From: Macrocystis pyrifera
Taxonomy: Eukaryota; Sar; Phaeophyceae; Laminariales; Laminariaceae
DNA length: 64,000 nucleotides
Assembly: GCA_031763025.1 (NCBI GenBank)
Contig: JASSKH010000022.1
Span: 12,390,081-12,454,080, forward strand
Direction: 5' to 3'
The first letter of the stretch is position 1; every line of letters begins with the position of its first letter. This document shows positions 1-11,269 of this stretch, in pieces. The notes under the pieces are model-generated. The model had not been told where the DNA came from and ran no database searches. It worked only from the letters and a program-made list of their open reading frames with translations. Position numbers and translations under genes: made by a program.

Positions 1-1330
1 CAAGACATCAGCCCACCCCACAGCACGCAAGGAGAGGACAAAAAATCTGCGAATCGGCAGCACATGCATCACGCTTAGTTCTGCATGTCGAAAACATCAA
101 CGAACATTGCAACGAAGTCACTAACCTGACGATCCTGATATATGTAAGTGGTCCTTGGTACTTTTAAACCCTAAGACCCCAAGATGCTGTCATCCTGCTA
201 GTCGCCATTCCATGTACGGCACAAGAGCGCGTCCATTCCTTCCGAGTAAGAGCGTACGAGAGTCCTGTTTCCGCTCAAGAAACGACGGTCTGCACCATCG
301 TCAGACTATGCGGTACATGTCTCGAAAGGTACCTGTAGGGGACTGTGTCGCGAAAAGAAACTGCGACAAATTCTAAGCCACTACCAGGTACTACGTTATT
401 GTATGGTACGGAACTGTACTTTATCTCTCGACCACACGTGACGGGCGAACAACACTATAAGGTGATGTTCTTGAGCAACACTCCCTTGTGCACACCGCAA
501 CCCTTGTCCGTGGGTTTGCTTCCAAACCAGCACCGTTTCGATGCTCTAGGTGTGGTTTGGCATATAGAGCGCCTATGGGAGTACCCCCACCCCCCTTCTT
601 GAGTTCCCCTGGCTTTTCTAGACGATTGTGAATAGTACACGTGGGCCATTGTAGGATGCTGCGTCGGTGCACTGCCGGCAGATCGCTCTCGAGCTTCCCC
701 CAAGTGCACGAAGCCCCGAGCCGTTACGAGCGCGATCACCGCCGACAAAGTGTCGACACCTTGTCCCAGAGTCGGAATTCTCCGTGATAGCTCTGCGCCC
801 TCCATCTTCCCACGGTTGAATTCCATGCTACTGATTAAAGGGCGTTCCATACTCAACCAAGAAACATACTGCCAGATGTATCTGATTGTCGCTTAGACAA
901 TGGAAAGTGAAGCGGCGCTTGATGCCGCAAACGTTTATGACAACGTGTAGCCTGTGTAAAGGACTTGGCTATCCCATAGCCTGTCGCCTGCGTCGTTCGT
1001 GTTGTTCAGGTTTGTACCTACCGTCCTCAAGCTGACGGGTCCTCGGGCGACACCAACGAAACGCGTTGCATAGGCATCTAGAGCCTGCCACGGCACCACG
1101 TACACCCTACTCATCGATACACCTGCTCTGGCTCAGCGATGATCACGAGCAACCTGAAAACCAAAATATCGTCATACATCTCACACGCCCTCAAGGTTGG
1201 GGGGTGGCGGCGGGAGGGGGGGTGACTCACATCAAGAATTTACCAATGGTACGGATTGCCTTACCCAGCGGAGGTCAAGTACTTGGGAAGTAATGCAAGG
1301 ATTGAGCGCATTCTACGACGTCGTCTGTTA
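1..1330. other. Downstream flank, no gene assigned
   Basis: No spliced gene or clear repeat is recognised. A minus-strand open frame (856-455) and several short plus-strand frames occur, but none shows a family motif or convincing splice boundaries. Confidence 0.4.
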
Positions 1331-1501
1331 TCAAGTTGCGGCGGCGCCAGGAGCGGGAGCGGCAGTCCTGGCCGCTCCCTGTGCGATGTTACACAAGTCC
1401 CTCTCGTAGCGCTCGCGGTCGGCTTTGGCCCGTTCCGTGAAGGTCAGCTTGTCCTTGGCGGGTAAGCTGCGCCATTCCTCGCCCATTACTCGCCCGAGGT
1501 C
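1331..1501 (-). CDS. HMG-box gene terminal exon: helices 2-3 of box 2 and C-terminus
   Basis: This exon starts after CTTGCCGAAG (phase 0). It encodes DLGRVMGEEWRSLPAKDK, then FTERAKADRERYERDL, the E-E-W and R-Y hallmarks of HMG helices 2 and 3. An Ala-rich tail follows, ending in TGA at 1333-1331. This is the 3' end of the gene. Confidence 0.75.
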   Translation of the reverse strand, partial: DLGRVMGEEWRSLPAKDKLTFTERAKADRERYERDLCNIAQGAARTAAPAPGAAAT

Positions 1502-4500
1502 CTTCGGCAAGATGAGGAGGCCGTGGAGTTGTTAGCTTCTTTTGGAAATGCACCCACACTTTGGACAGAAACTACTACGGTACTGCATATTCTTGAATTA
1601 CGAGTGGTACAACGTTTCCAGTAGCAGTGAAAGGGATGGCAGGGACGGGGGGATTTTCATGTCTCTCACATTCAGTAGCGCGTGTAATTGGAGACGGGCA
1701 ACTATTGAATCACACATTTTCATCCTTCAGTTCAATGCGTTTGTGATGAATGCATTGATGATAACCGTGCTCACTGTAGACGAGAAGACGTGAGAGCAGC
1801 AGGGCGATTGAGTGACAACATGCCGAAAAATGCATGCCATTCACTCTAAACGACGCAGACGTTTTGCATTTAGCCCACCTCGCTTCTGCAAACAATGAGG
1901 AATTACACCCTTAAAGAGCTAGAGTTGTAGGATTGTTGTGCCGCTTGCTGTCGAGAGCCATTGGGTTTTGACACAAAGGGCGAGGGACCGCTCGGTCTGA
2001 ACTGCTACGATAGAACTGCTACTATTAATATGTTGCGAAGGATATGAATCGAATTTTATAAACTACGCCGTTCACCGTCATAGCCATGCTGGGCCTCGCC
2101 ATCTTGTACGCGACGACCCGCTCCGTGTAGAATATCATGTAGGAACTCTGGGGAACTTGGGTCTGTGCACGTGGCGGTCGGAAAAGCGCACGTGGGTTAT
2201 AGGTGTGCGCAGCGCCCGCAACAAACAGGTGTTAACCATATCTCGCACGCCGCTGAAATACTTCAAACAGGTGCAATTTAATATCGTTCACGGTTGGCTT
2301 GTGTTGCTGTGTCCTCGTACCCGGTACGTTGGCATTTCAGTTGTTCTACCCATTAATTTGCGACTATGTTTGTTTTGGTTTTTCTCTGTCTCACAGTTTG
2401 TGACCACATACCTGGTAGTAAGTATCTCTCTGGGATGGAATCAGGACGGGCACTGGGCGTACTGATACAGTTGGGTAGAAAGGACGGTTCAGTGCGAAGT
2501 CAACGCACACACGGCTGAGGAACTTCAAAGGGATGCCAGTTAATATCGCGCACGGCCGGGGACTCCACGTGGATGCCAGTAAATATTGTAGGGAAGGCTG
2601 CCCATGAAATCGTGCGCACGAGAAAGTGTGAACCAAACGGCAGTGCAATATTTTGGGACCTCGTTCGGTGCGCCGTGTGTACGGGTGGAGATTCGACCCC
2701 CCTCCGAGTCGCCATGTATGTGTTGTGACGTATGCTATCGCTCTAGAGCTACAGTCGGTACGGTGGTCCCGACCTTTCCCATCTGAAGTTACTCCTTTCG
2801 CAACGCGAGTACAAGGCCTTTGAGTCTCAATCACATTTTTTCTAGACAATGTCATCGCTGGTTGTTCTTGTACCGTTCGGTTGTATATGTGGATACACCA
2901 ACGGCCCCTATATTCACGTCCAGAGGGGTAAGTACCAGTGCCAGGAACTGTGAAAGAGTCGATAACCTTTTTCAAGTGGGCTGCTGTACACGGAGGGGCG
3001 GCATCAAGCTCAACAAAAAATGTTTTACCTGGCGGGGTCTTTCTTAGACATCTTGGCCACGATTTCCCGGCCTGCCCTGCATGCCGCCTTGCGGTTGCTC
3101 TTGGAACGCTGCTTTGGGGCTGCTGTGGTAGAACGAGTCTGTGAAGGCGTCTTGCGCTTCTTATTTCCGGTGGCGTTTGGCTCTTGCTCATAGGCCTAAG
3201 CCCCAGGCATTAGGCAAATATATGCGTTTGTACACAGCGTTCGTCGAAGAGAATCAACGATACACATTTTTTATTGTTTTTCCCCAGCGCAATGCCGTGA
3301 CACATGGAAAAAGTAAATACATGGTCTGCATCGTATTATGCACCGCCCAAGGAAAATATATTATAGCGGACACGACTTATATGTTGTTGCTGAATAAAAA
3401 ATGTTTCAAGAGCTACAGCCGGTAGCACATGGGGACGCGGTTCGCATTGCGAGATAGGTGTTGTTTCTCGACAACGGTTGGGTAGCGCAAATAGACGGGG
3501 ATCGAGTCTCGCAGAAGGAAATGCAGTTCGATGGCAGGCATATATGATGCTGCCATACTGTCGTCGTCGAAAGGCGAGGAGGCACAAACATAATGTACAG
3601 AAGCAAACCCATTCCGAGCGAAACGCGTCGCTCGCTATATATCTTGACAAAACCTTCATTTTCCCCGGACATGGGGGTCATGTCAACAGTTTATGTACAG
3701 TAGTCTTGCCCTATACCTTGTGCCTGGCAAGATTCGCGCAAGACACGCTATTACTTACGGGTGGGTACACATCTTGATCGTCGGCTCTCGAAGCACCCTC
3801 TGCCGCGTGGCCGAGTGGCTGATTGCCGCCACAAGTCCCGAGAGGAGTCATAGGGGTGACGACCCCAGCACGGTCGGCTCCGGCGCCAGCACCGCCCCCA
3901 CAGAGTCTCTCGGCGGCAGGACTTACCGGAGACGAGGAAGTTCCGGCAAGGGACAGCGTGTCCAACAGTCCCTTGGGGTAGCCAAAGTCGGGGATGGAGT
4001 TTCCGAAAGAGCTGGCAGCCTGGGGGGACAGCCGCGGTGACTGCGGGGCGTGGTGGTTTGTACCCCCGACAGTGAGTAGTAGGAGGTAGGGATTCGCCTC
4101 GACCGTGTGTATTCCCACAACAGAAGCTTGTCAAATGTTAGAGTCGGTATCAAAACACGATGCATGAGTAGATCTAATGAAGAAGGTCCCCGGTGAGAGG
4201 AGGGCACACCACCTATTCTATATCGCACAGACAGGGCGTTTGCCAACAGTTATATCACCGAACCGAGCACTATCAAGTACTCTTCTCTCCATAGTTTTAC
4301 TAATAGGAAACTTGTTCGGTTCCTACCTTGCCTACCGATGCCGTGGTAGCTCTGGTCGATGTACGACCTATGCATCCATGCTGCGTTGAGGGGGCGTGCG
4401 TACATCGCACCCATCCACCACACAGAAGCGTCCTACCCTCTAAAGTCGAAGTGCCTACGCACTGAGGACCTACGAAAGTCCAACGGGGAGTTGTAGAGAG

Positions 4501-5399
4501 TCTCCCATGATTCAGGTCACGTTTCGATTCGTACTATCGAGCATAGCGTTATAGCCTTCAAGAATTCACCTGCCAGTCGGGCGTGCGTATGTCCAGGCAG
4601 CGCTTAGCCGTTCTCCCGGGTGGCACCGGGGTCGTCGGGTCCGATTGAAACGACGGCGTCCCGATCTACGAGTGCGTGTGTTGATGGTCCCGATGTTAGC
4701 AGAGGTTCGCGCGTGAGCGGGATGCAACTCAAATAACACAACAAAGCTCTGAGAGCCGAATGGCCTGAAGGAGCCACGGCAGGAGAGTGCACCTTGCTTT
4801 TCGAAGGTTCCTAGCGCGGGGACTTACACAGTACGCTTCACCCAAAACCACTTTTCGTTATATACTTTGTTTGTGCCACCCCATGAACAATCCCGATCGT
4901 CGGGAAAACTAAAAGAACATTCAGAGCACAAGTCAATGGGGTTGCAAACATACTGTGGGGTGTTGCAGGGACCACGTCGTCGGGGATTTGCCTTTTGAGC
5001 TCGTCAACACTTGATCAATATATATCAACGGTGTATGGTAGTATCCTTTATGAATGACTCGACTGACACCTGACGACGCTTCACCAATCTGATCTAAAAG
5101 GGCGGTCCTTTACTCATTCGATTTCGTCCATCGATTAATCCATTCAATCATCTCCTCATGCTCCCATTCCTTCATAATATCAAGCCAAGTACGTACGCGG
5201 CTGCGGCATACAGACCTGCGGTGCACGGAGCGGAGTAGCTACCTGTGTCAGAACCAGAGCTGCGCTCACGGCTTCGTACCGAACCCGCTGACTGTCTGAC
5301 TTGTTCTTGTAGGGAGTCTTGGCCACCTCCGACAAGCTGTCCCACTCCTCGGCGAGGATTCTCGATAGCTCTTCGAAAGACAAGGCTGGTGATGCCCCC
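1331..5399 (-). CDS. HMG-box protein, spliced gene (3' portion; 5' end not found)
   Basis: Five exons are recognisable on the minus strand: 5399-5243, 4019-3927, 3195-3029, about 2145-2076 and 1501-1331. They encode the C-terminal half of one HMG box, a Ser/Gly/Pro linker, a Lys/Arg-rich segment, and then a second HMG box split over the last two exons. HMG boxes are three-helix domains that bend DNA, so a nuclear chromatin or transcription role is expected. Visible hallmarks are SFEELSRILAEEWDSL with VRYEA in box 1, and SSYMIFYTERV, RVMGEEWRSL and ADRERYERDL in box 2. Most phases agree; the joint between 3029 and 2145 is the weakest. The first helix of box 1 should lie in an exon above 5399, which I could not find. 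A Lys/Arg-rich linker followed by a second box is the usual layout of multi-HMG proteins. The alternative is two adjacent genes, with the TAA at 3027-3025 ending the first. Confidence 0.72.
2076..2147 (-). CDS. HMG-box gene exon: helix 1 of box 2
   Basis: This short exon encodes SSYMIFYTERVVAYKMARPS, the helix 1 signature of an HMG box (S-x-Y-M-x-F). It ends ATGACG|GTGAAC in phase 0, which matches the phase-0 start of the next exon. Two overlapping acceptors (AG before 2147 or before 2145) are possible. The 2145 choice fits the phase of the upstream exon ending at 3029. Confidence 0.68.
2377..2513 (+). repeat. Family A repeat, diverged copy
   Basis: This copy resembles the 143-bp repeat at 10832-10974. 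It shares the 'GTCTGTGACCACA' core, the 'GGACGGGCACTGGGCGT' segment and the 'GAACGGTTTAATGTG'-like tail in diverged form. It lies in an intron of the HMG-box gene. Confidence 0.6.
3029..3195 (-). CDS. HMG-box gene exon: basic linker
   Basis: This 167-nt exon starts after GGGCTTAG. It encodes AYEQEPNATGNKKRKTPS followed by a Lys/Arg/Ser-rich tail ending MSKKDPA. 'KKDP' is the residue string that commonly precedes an HMG box, which suggests the exon runs on into box 2. The donor would be CCAG|GTAAAA at 3028. If that donor is not used, the next codon is TAA (3027-3025) and the protein ends here. Confidence 0.6.
3927..4019 (-). CDS. HMG-box gene exon: Ser/Gly-rich linker
   Basis: This exon has 31 codons, phase 0 at both ends. 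It follows a pyrimidine-rich tract ending CCCCCCAG and stops at a perfect GTAAGT donor (3926-3921). The frame stays open to a second perfect GTAAGT donor at 3758-3753, so an alternative longer exon (3759-4019) is possible. That version would add a low-complexity Gly/Ala/Pro stretch. There is no domain; it would act as a flexible linker. Confidence 0.5.
5243..5399 (-). CDS. HMG-box gene exon: helices 2-3 of box 1
   Basis: This 157-nt exon begins after AG at 5401-5400 and ends at CAG before GTAGCT. Its reading frame gives ALSFEELSRILAEEWDSL, then KTPYKNKSDSQRVRYEA, the helix 2/helix 3 pattern of an HMG box (E-E-W-x-x-L, then Y-x-x-K, then R-Y). It enters with one nucleotide of a split codon, so an upstream exon carrying helix 1 must exist. 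Exit phase is 0. Confidence 0.75.
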
Positions 5400-5404
5400 C
5401 TTCG

Positions 5405-5545
5405 AGTGGTATGAATGTGTATGTGCATGTGTATGCATACGTGAGCGTATGTTAACGTCCATATGTATGTGCACCTAGGAACCTTGATGTGTATGAGCAT
5501 GTGCACGTACATGTGTGTGCATCTATGTTTATGCGTATGTGTTCT
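5405..5545 (+). repeat. GTAT/GTGTAT microsatellite
   Basis: Degenerate TGTATGTGCATGTG repeats. The open frames across it on both strands (His/Thr/Tyr-rich) are by-products of the repeat. Confidence 0.8.
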
Positions 5546-5660
5546 AAGGATTACCCTGGGCTTGGTAATCGGTCGATCTTTTACCCCTATAGCTCAGTAG
5601 GCAACACCTTCACATTTGGCGTCGTCGAGGACACGGGTTCGAGTCTCATTTTGAACGTTT
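5544..5660 (+). repeat. tRNA-like (A box/B box) repeat head, with partial direct copy at 6327-6396
   Basis: TAGCTCAGTAGG (about 5590-5601) matches a pol III A box and GGGTTCGAGTC (about 5635-5645) matches a B box, at tRNA-like spacing. The flanks do not form an acceptor stem, so this is more likely a tRNA-derived SINE head than a working tRNA. About 70 bp including the A box recurs at 6327-6396, without the B box. Confidence 0.35.
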
Positions 5661-5774
5661 CTTTCATAGAAACACTTGCGCGTGCGTCCCTGAAAACATA
5701 TCTCCCTGGTTCTCCAGGTATTGAAACGAAGGGGGTAGGTCAGCGTACGGCCGTTTACGGTACCGTCGCTCCAA

Positions 5775-6110
5775 AGATCCTGCTGACGACGCCACGTGTA
5801 GTAGAGCCCGAGGATAGAGTTAAGAGAAGTGGAATGCAGGAACTGGCTTGGAAGGCAGCTTCTCCTGTTCAGGAGACATATTTCTTTGTTGTCGTGTTAT
5901 TCCCCTTTATGACGAGAGGATTGGGAGCAGTTTGAGAGTGATTAGATTCGGGCTTGATTCGAGGTATCAAGCCCACTCTGCTCCCTTCTATTGACCCGCT
6001 AAACGGGTAAATACACTTGCCCGAGCAACTTTCCTCGGACGCCGGTGCACGCTTCTCTTATCGGTGATCCTACCCAAAGGAGTAGTCAAACCCCAGGACA
6101 CCTCTGTAGT
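5775..6110 (-). mobile_element. LTR-retrotransposon relic (LTR plus primer-site-like motif), copy 1
   Basis: On the minus strand this segment aligns with 51700-52045 of the plus strand. Shared blocks include the hairpin GGGCTTGATTC..GAATCAAGCCC region, 'TTGACCCGCT..CGGGT' and 'GAATGCAG'. The block ends next to TGGCGTCGTCAGCAGGATC, similar to the TGGCGCC primer-binding sites that follow the 5' LTR of Ty3/gypsy elements. No gag or pol frame survives nearby. Confidence 0.45.
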
Positions 6111-6418
6111 CTACTAAAACCTAATTCTACGCGTCATCCTGTCTTTAAGGGAGGTCTGTCCTGGGAACATTCCTTGCATCCTCACGAAAGCCTTCGTAGT
6201 ACTGGCTGTCTTACCTACCGAGAGAAACTGCAAAACCCTGAATACTCTCACGGGCAGATCAGCGTAGGGCCGTACATGGTACCGACGCCCCAAAGATCCC
6301 GCCGTTCAGAGGGGGGGAGAGAGTTCTAAGGAGTACGCTGGGCTGGGTAGTCGAGCGTTCTTTTACCCCTATAGCTCAGTAGGTAACACCTTCACACATG
6401 TGTGGCGTGTGTCCATGT

Positions 6419-6752
6419 GCGTATGTATGTCTACAATATGTATACCGAATATGTGGAAATCATGTACGTGTATTGGTACGTGTATCTGCATCTGTATGTA
6501 TATTATGTGTATGTATGTATATATATCTGTGTGTTATTAATAGTGTTCGTGCTTGTGTACATGTGTACAATCACGTGCATGTAGAGTGCGTATGTATGTC
6601 TACAGTATGTATACCAAACATGTGAAAATCATGTACGAGTACGTGTATTGGTACGTGTATCTGCATCTGCATGTATATAATGTGTATGTATGTGTATATC
6701 TGTGTGTTTGTGTTCGTGCTTGTGTACATGTGTACAATCACGTGCATGTAGA
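6419..6752 (+). repeat. Tandem duplication (period about 169 bp) of a GTAT-rich segment
   Basis: The segment starting GTATGTATGTCTAC at 6421 recurs at 6590 and continues in register to the shared 'CACGTGCATGTAGAG' end, with a few substitutions and one small deletion. Confidence 0.85.
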
Positions 6753-7139
6753 GCTGCATCCGTGGGAACGTCAAAGTGGGGATAAAACCATAGAGTCCGT
6801 CAATAATGATTCGATCGCCGAAGTGGATCGAGGAGCAAAGGGCGGCGTTCCGTGTTGCTGGCATCGCAACCTTTTATGGTATCGCAGACTGGCACGGCAC
6901 GCGGATATACGCAATCTGAGGGAAGGGCGGGGGTACAGGGCTGTAAGAAGCATGCTTAAAGCCGGTCGCAGGGACTGGCAAGGTCATGGATTGTGTCTCT
7001 GGCTGGTCAGGTACACACACATACATATGGGGGGGGGGGGAGGGATCATAAGCATACGTGTTCTAAAATGAAGTCAGTGGCAACAGATCACTCGCCAATT
7101 TGCGGATGATACTGTAGTCAGGTCAGGAACATCTATCCA

Positions 7140-7260
7140 TATGGAGGGATGGGGGGGGGGGGTGTACCCATTGCCATGGTGTTCGACGAGTCGCATGAAA
7201 GATGAGCGGCATCCTACCAAGAACCACTTGTGGGGCGGACTTGGTATCCATACAGGGTGT
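7140..7260 (+). repeat. Family D fragment
   Basis: A poly-G tract is followed by 'GAGTCGCATGAAAGATGAGC' and a diverged 'CATCCTACCAAGAACCACTTGTGGGGCGGACTTG' block. These are typical of the head half of the family D unit (see 42435-42955). Confidence 0.65.
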
Positions 7261-8204
7261 TTAGCGGCAAAGGTTAAGAGCCGGTTGCAAGGGATCAGAC
7301 GGAGGAAGGGCGAGGCAGGGAGCCGACCGGGTGCGGCGTGAAAACAGAGCGCCCCGGCTACTGACAGCTCGGAATGTGGGAAGTGCACCACCATGGGAAC
7401 GATCGGAAGGCACCCCGAGAGCACCCACACATGCCTGTTGTTTGAGATAGCGGAGAAGAGATGGACACTCGCTCGCTCTTGTACATAATAAGTAGGACAG
7501 CACACCTAGACGGCTTTTGTCTCACCCCACTGGCTCGGCTTTGGAGTAGTATGTCTGTAACGAATAAGCCGCACAACATGCCCAAGAACATTGACTTATG
7601 CTCCGTCGAAAAAAAAAATATTTCTAGTCTGCAGACCGCTGCTGGTGTGCTGGTGCTGGTCCTGGGTATATTGCTCTGCTGGTAACCTTGAGCTGGCGCA
7701 GTGTATACAGTAGTAGTAGTTGGTTCATTTAACATTCCAGGTTATTACACTCTGAGACCCGTTCAACCCAGACAAGAAAGAGCCAGACACCAACAAAACG
7801 TTATTAATTATCAGAATCAAGCAACCAGTTTCTAATAAACCCGTTCGTTCTGCCAGCCGAATAAAAGTATACACAATGCGGTACGCGTATTGCTAGTACA
7901 TCCTCGTGCCAGAGGGCATTGTGTACGATACGAGCCAGGAGCAGTATGATACGTTCGAAAACGTGAAAACAAATTGCCGCGCGTGGCGGTCGCCTGGAAT
8001 CGAAACCCATGCATACGCAGGCGAGCCGGCGCTTCAAGGCCAAGTACGCGCGCTTCAGCTATCTATGATACCTGCTACTACTACTCTATGTAGTATAAAT
8101 AGTGTTGTTGTACAGTACCTGAGTCGCCCCATCTTCTCCTCCGAAAACAGTGCGAACGGGGAGAGAGGGATGTCCCTGGAAGGCGTCGTCTGGTGATGGT
8201 GTTG

Positions 8205-8318
8205 GTGGAGGATGATGATGATGATGACGATGATGACCACGACGGTGAGGATGAGATGATGATGATGATGACAATGATGGATGACAATGATGATGATAAT
8301 GACGATGAGAGCAAGAAT
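8205..8318 (+). repeat. (GAT)n microsatellite
   Basis: Imperfect GATGATGAC repeats. Frames across it give poly-Asp (plus) or poly-His/Ser (minus) and are not considered genes. Confidence 0.9.
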
Positions 8319-9824
8319 AAAACGATAGAACGATGCCCAGGCGGGGAGGCGGGAAATATTAAAAGACAAAGATACACGACCAGTACGAGCGGTGAGCGTA
8401 CTGCCGTACCAGGTACGTAGTAGTACCAGCGACACACGGTTGGTTGCCGGTGCGAGAGGCAGACGAACGAAACGAAAACCGGCGCTCTCAACACAGCGGA
8501 AACAATATACGGTAGCAATACGAGTAACCATGCGCCGTACCATCACAGTCCGGGCGGTCAGAGCAGTGCGCAGGGGGCAAGGTATCCCTAGGGCGTGGGG
8601 GGCATCTTTCAGCGATGATGATTATCGCTAACGTATATAGTACGTACGATACGTACATATACCTGGTACGACGTATCAGGTTGTAGAACTCACAAAAAGC
8701 TGCAGCAAATATATTATTGAACAGGATTTTCCTTCTTTCTTTTCTCGGAGCTACAGCAACAGCTGCAGCATGCAGCTGCCTGCAGTATCATGCTCTCGCA
8801 CGACGTATGATGACGAGCATTCTATGTATAACCAGGTACCGGCGGGTGACTTTCGAGCCCTCTCATGTTGGACTTTCGGTATCCAAGCATGGACACTACT
8901 ACTACTGCTCTGTACGTATACGAGCACTCCGAATTAATTGTTGAGTTGCGAGAAGGAGAGTTCCAGAGGGCTAATGGGTGACACACATACAGACAGCAGT
9001 GGTAAGCCCAACCAGCATTTCGTCTACTGCCCAGTACCCTCCACCGATATCGGTGCGCCGCACAGCATCCGAACTCTTTCAGGCTTTCAGGGCTCCCAGA
9101 GCTTATTGATGATGAAAACCCAAAACCACCTCCGGGACAAAGATCTGATTTTGCCAACTTCGGACCCGCTCGCAACCAGCGCGCTTCGTCGCAGACTATG
9201 TTTTTGTCAGTGCCCATACCGGATACATCGATGACAGGCGCGGAGATGTCGCACGCGGCATCCGGGTGCTGTTGGTGCAGCTCTCCGGATTCATGAGCAC
9301 TGCTTTTTTGCTCCCTTGTGGGATGCGATGTGTGTGGAGGGTTGGTGTATGTGTGATGGATTGGGGTTTCGATAGGAAGATGAGGCGTGTTTTGGGTGAA
9401 ATACTTCCTGCAGTCCTGCAGTCTGCGGCGATCGGTGAGCGGGGAGCACCGAGCACTGAGTGCAAATACGAGGATGATAGCCGTATACTGCTATTTATGC
9501 TTTAAGGCGGGACGGAGAGCGTTGTGTTCGGGGGAAGAAGAGACACTATGTTTCCTGCAGCTCCACCAACACGCAATTATGAATTATGGAGGAAGCAAGA
9601 AGAGTGGGTGTTGGGTACTGGTACATTTTACAATGAGTGGCAACAGCAGCTAGCTGCGGGTGCTGCTTGCCGTTGCACCGCATGTTTTACGAGTAGCAAA
9701 TGGCAGATAGACAACTAACTGGAGCAAGGATAGATAGCTGGCGGCACAGCTGCAGGTAGGTGCGCATACGAAGCGCAACGAAGAAAAATGAGGAAGATCC
9801 GATGTTTGAGATCTACTGCTGCTG

Positions 9825-10005
9825 TAATTGCCATGGCATGCCGTGGGGGGTGCTGTGGCGATAAACGTGGGGGTTTTGCCAAGGCGGTAACACACATGGT
9901 ATGCCATGGCAATCCCCACGGCATGCCACGAGATCCTATGCCATGCCATGGGATGCCGTGCCATGGTACCCCCCACGGCATCCCATGGCAATGCCACGGC
10001 ATGCC
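9825..10005 (+). repeat. Cluster of CCATGGCATGCC-type short palindromes
   Basis: CCATGG and GCATGC palindromes recur many times within 180 bp and are arranged so that the two halves (around 9830-9850 and 9950-10005) are also inverted with respect to each other. This makes a potential cruciform. Confidence 0.75.
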
Positions 10006-10831
10006 GCGAAAAAGTCAAACAGATAGAGTAGACCCCTACAGGTAGGTAGAGCGGGTGTGTTCGAGGGAAGATTTGGATTTTTGAATTTTCGCTACTACTG
10101 CATTTCCACACGTTTTGGGAACAGGCAAAATTTGGCGTTCACGTTACGCTTTGCACTGCTCCATGGCTAGTGTGACTGCCGTTGTATCTGGTGGGTGCCT
10201 CGTTTAGTTATATACATACGCTTTATGCCACGAGGGAATGGGGGGAGGGGTAACAGCAGGAGGGGTAGAAGGAACACCGTACAAGTGTATGGGGGCAGGG
10301 GGGGGAACAGGAGGAGTAGAAGGGAAACCGCGGTAGAAGAGAGTAGCAGAGAGACCGCAGATAGGGTAGCAAGGTACCAGGCCGACTAATAGGTTGGACT
10401 TTTCTTTGCTACTCGTACCGCCAACTGCTGCGGCCGTTCGGTATGCATTTTGATTTTTTTCCCTTCTTATCCTTATGAAAGAAGTACTACATAGTGGGTG
10501 GGTGACGAGCGTATTTTGGCCCACTCACTATTGCTCTTTTTACTTAGTTAAGTGTTCACCGGGATGCATAGTCCCCTTTTTCCTTCTCGTATCTTTCCCC
10601 TTGCACGTCCCTTTTGGCTCATGCTCGGGGTAAGTATGTATGTGTCTGAGCTTTGGCTTCCCATTTTATTTATTTATTTGGGATTCTCCTTTTCTTTTTC
10701 TTTTTCTTGTTCTTTTTCGGTTTGGTTTCTTCGTTGCTTCTCTTTCTTTATGGTGTATTTTGGTTGCTGGCGTATGTATGTATGTTGTGTCGGCCGCACC
10801 TAGTGCGAAGGCATGGTATTGCGTAGGCTAT

Positions 10832-10974
10832 TAATGCATTACGGTGTGTTATCTCTGTGTCGTAGTCTGTGACCACAGAGCTCGTATCTTTCTAGGGTGA
10901 AGAATCAGCACGGACACTGGGCTTGCTGGATGTCGACGAGTAGAAGAACGGTTTAATGTGAAGAACACACACAG
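10832..10974 (+). repeat. Family A repeat (143 bp, near-identical to 33852-33994)
   Basis: Starts TTAATGCATTACGGTGTG and ends GAACACACACA. It differs from the copy at 33852-33994 at only one or two positions, so one of them moved recently. No open frame or TIR was seen; it may be an LTR or LTR end. Confidence 0.8.
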
Positions 10975-11269
10975 TAGTATTAATAGGAGAGTGTTATTAG
11001 TATTAGTAATAATATTTAATAGTGCTGTAATTTCGCGCAGAATGTAGTTGATACTATTCAATATACTATAACGAAGTATACTATGTTTAGCACCAAGAGT
11101 TGTTTAGCCTTAATGACGTCTTCTGTGCGTCCTGCGATCTGTGATTGATTGTTGTGCTACTGTATGTACTGCTGTACTACGGGAACGATATCCTTTTCTC
11201 TCTCAAGAAGACCCGTCATGGGAGACCGGATATTTCGCAGTGCGGGCACCCTGGACAATAGGCAATGAC

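Noticed and set aside
455-856. Minus-strand frame of 133 codons downstream of the HMG-box gene
   Set aside because: No recognisable motif and no partner exons; could be chance in a GC-balanced region.
3808-3830. tRNA-like string GGCCGAGTGGCTGATTG
   Set aside because: Resembles a Leu/Ser tRNA A box, but no B box or acceptor stem follows and it lies within or next to an HMG-gene exon frame.
6402-7071. Overlapping plus-strand frames rich in Val/Tyr/Cys
   Set aside because: They follow the GTAT duplication and have no coding signature after it.
8055-8546. Minus-strand frame of 163 codons, hydrophobic/His-rich
   Set aside because: Produced by the GAT microsatellite; no start context or family similarity.
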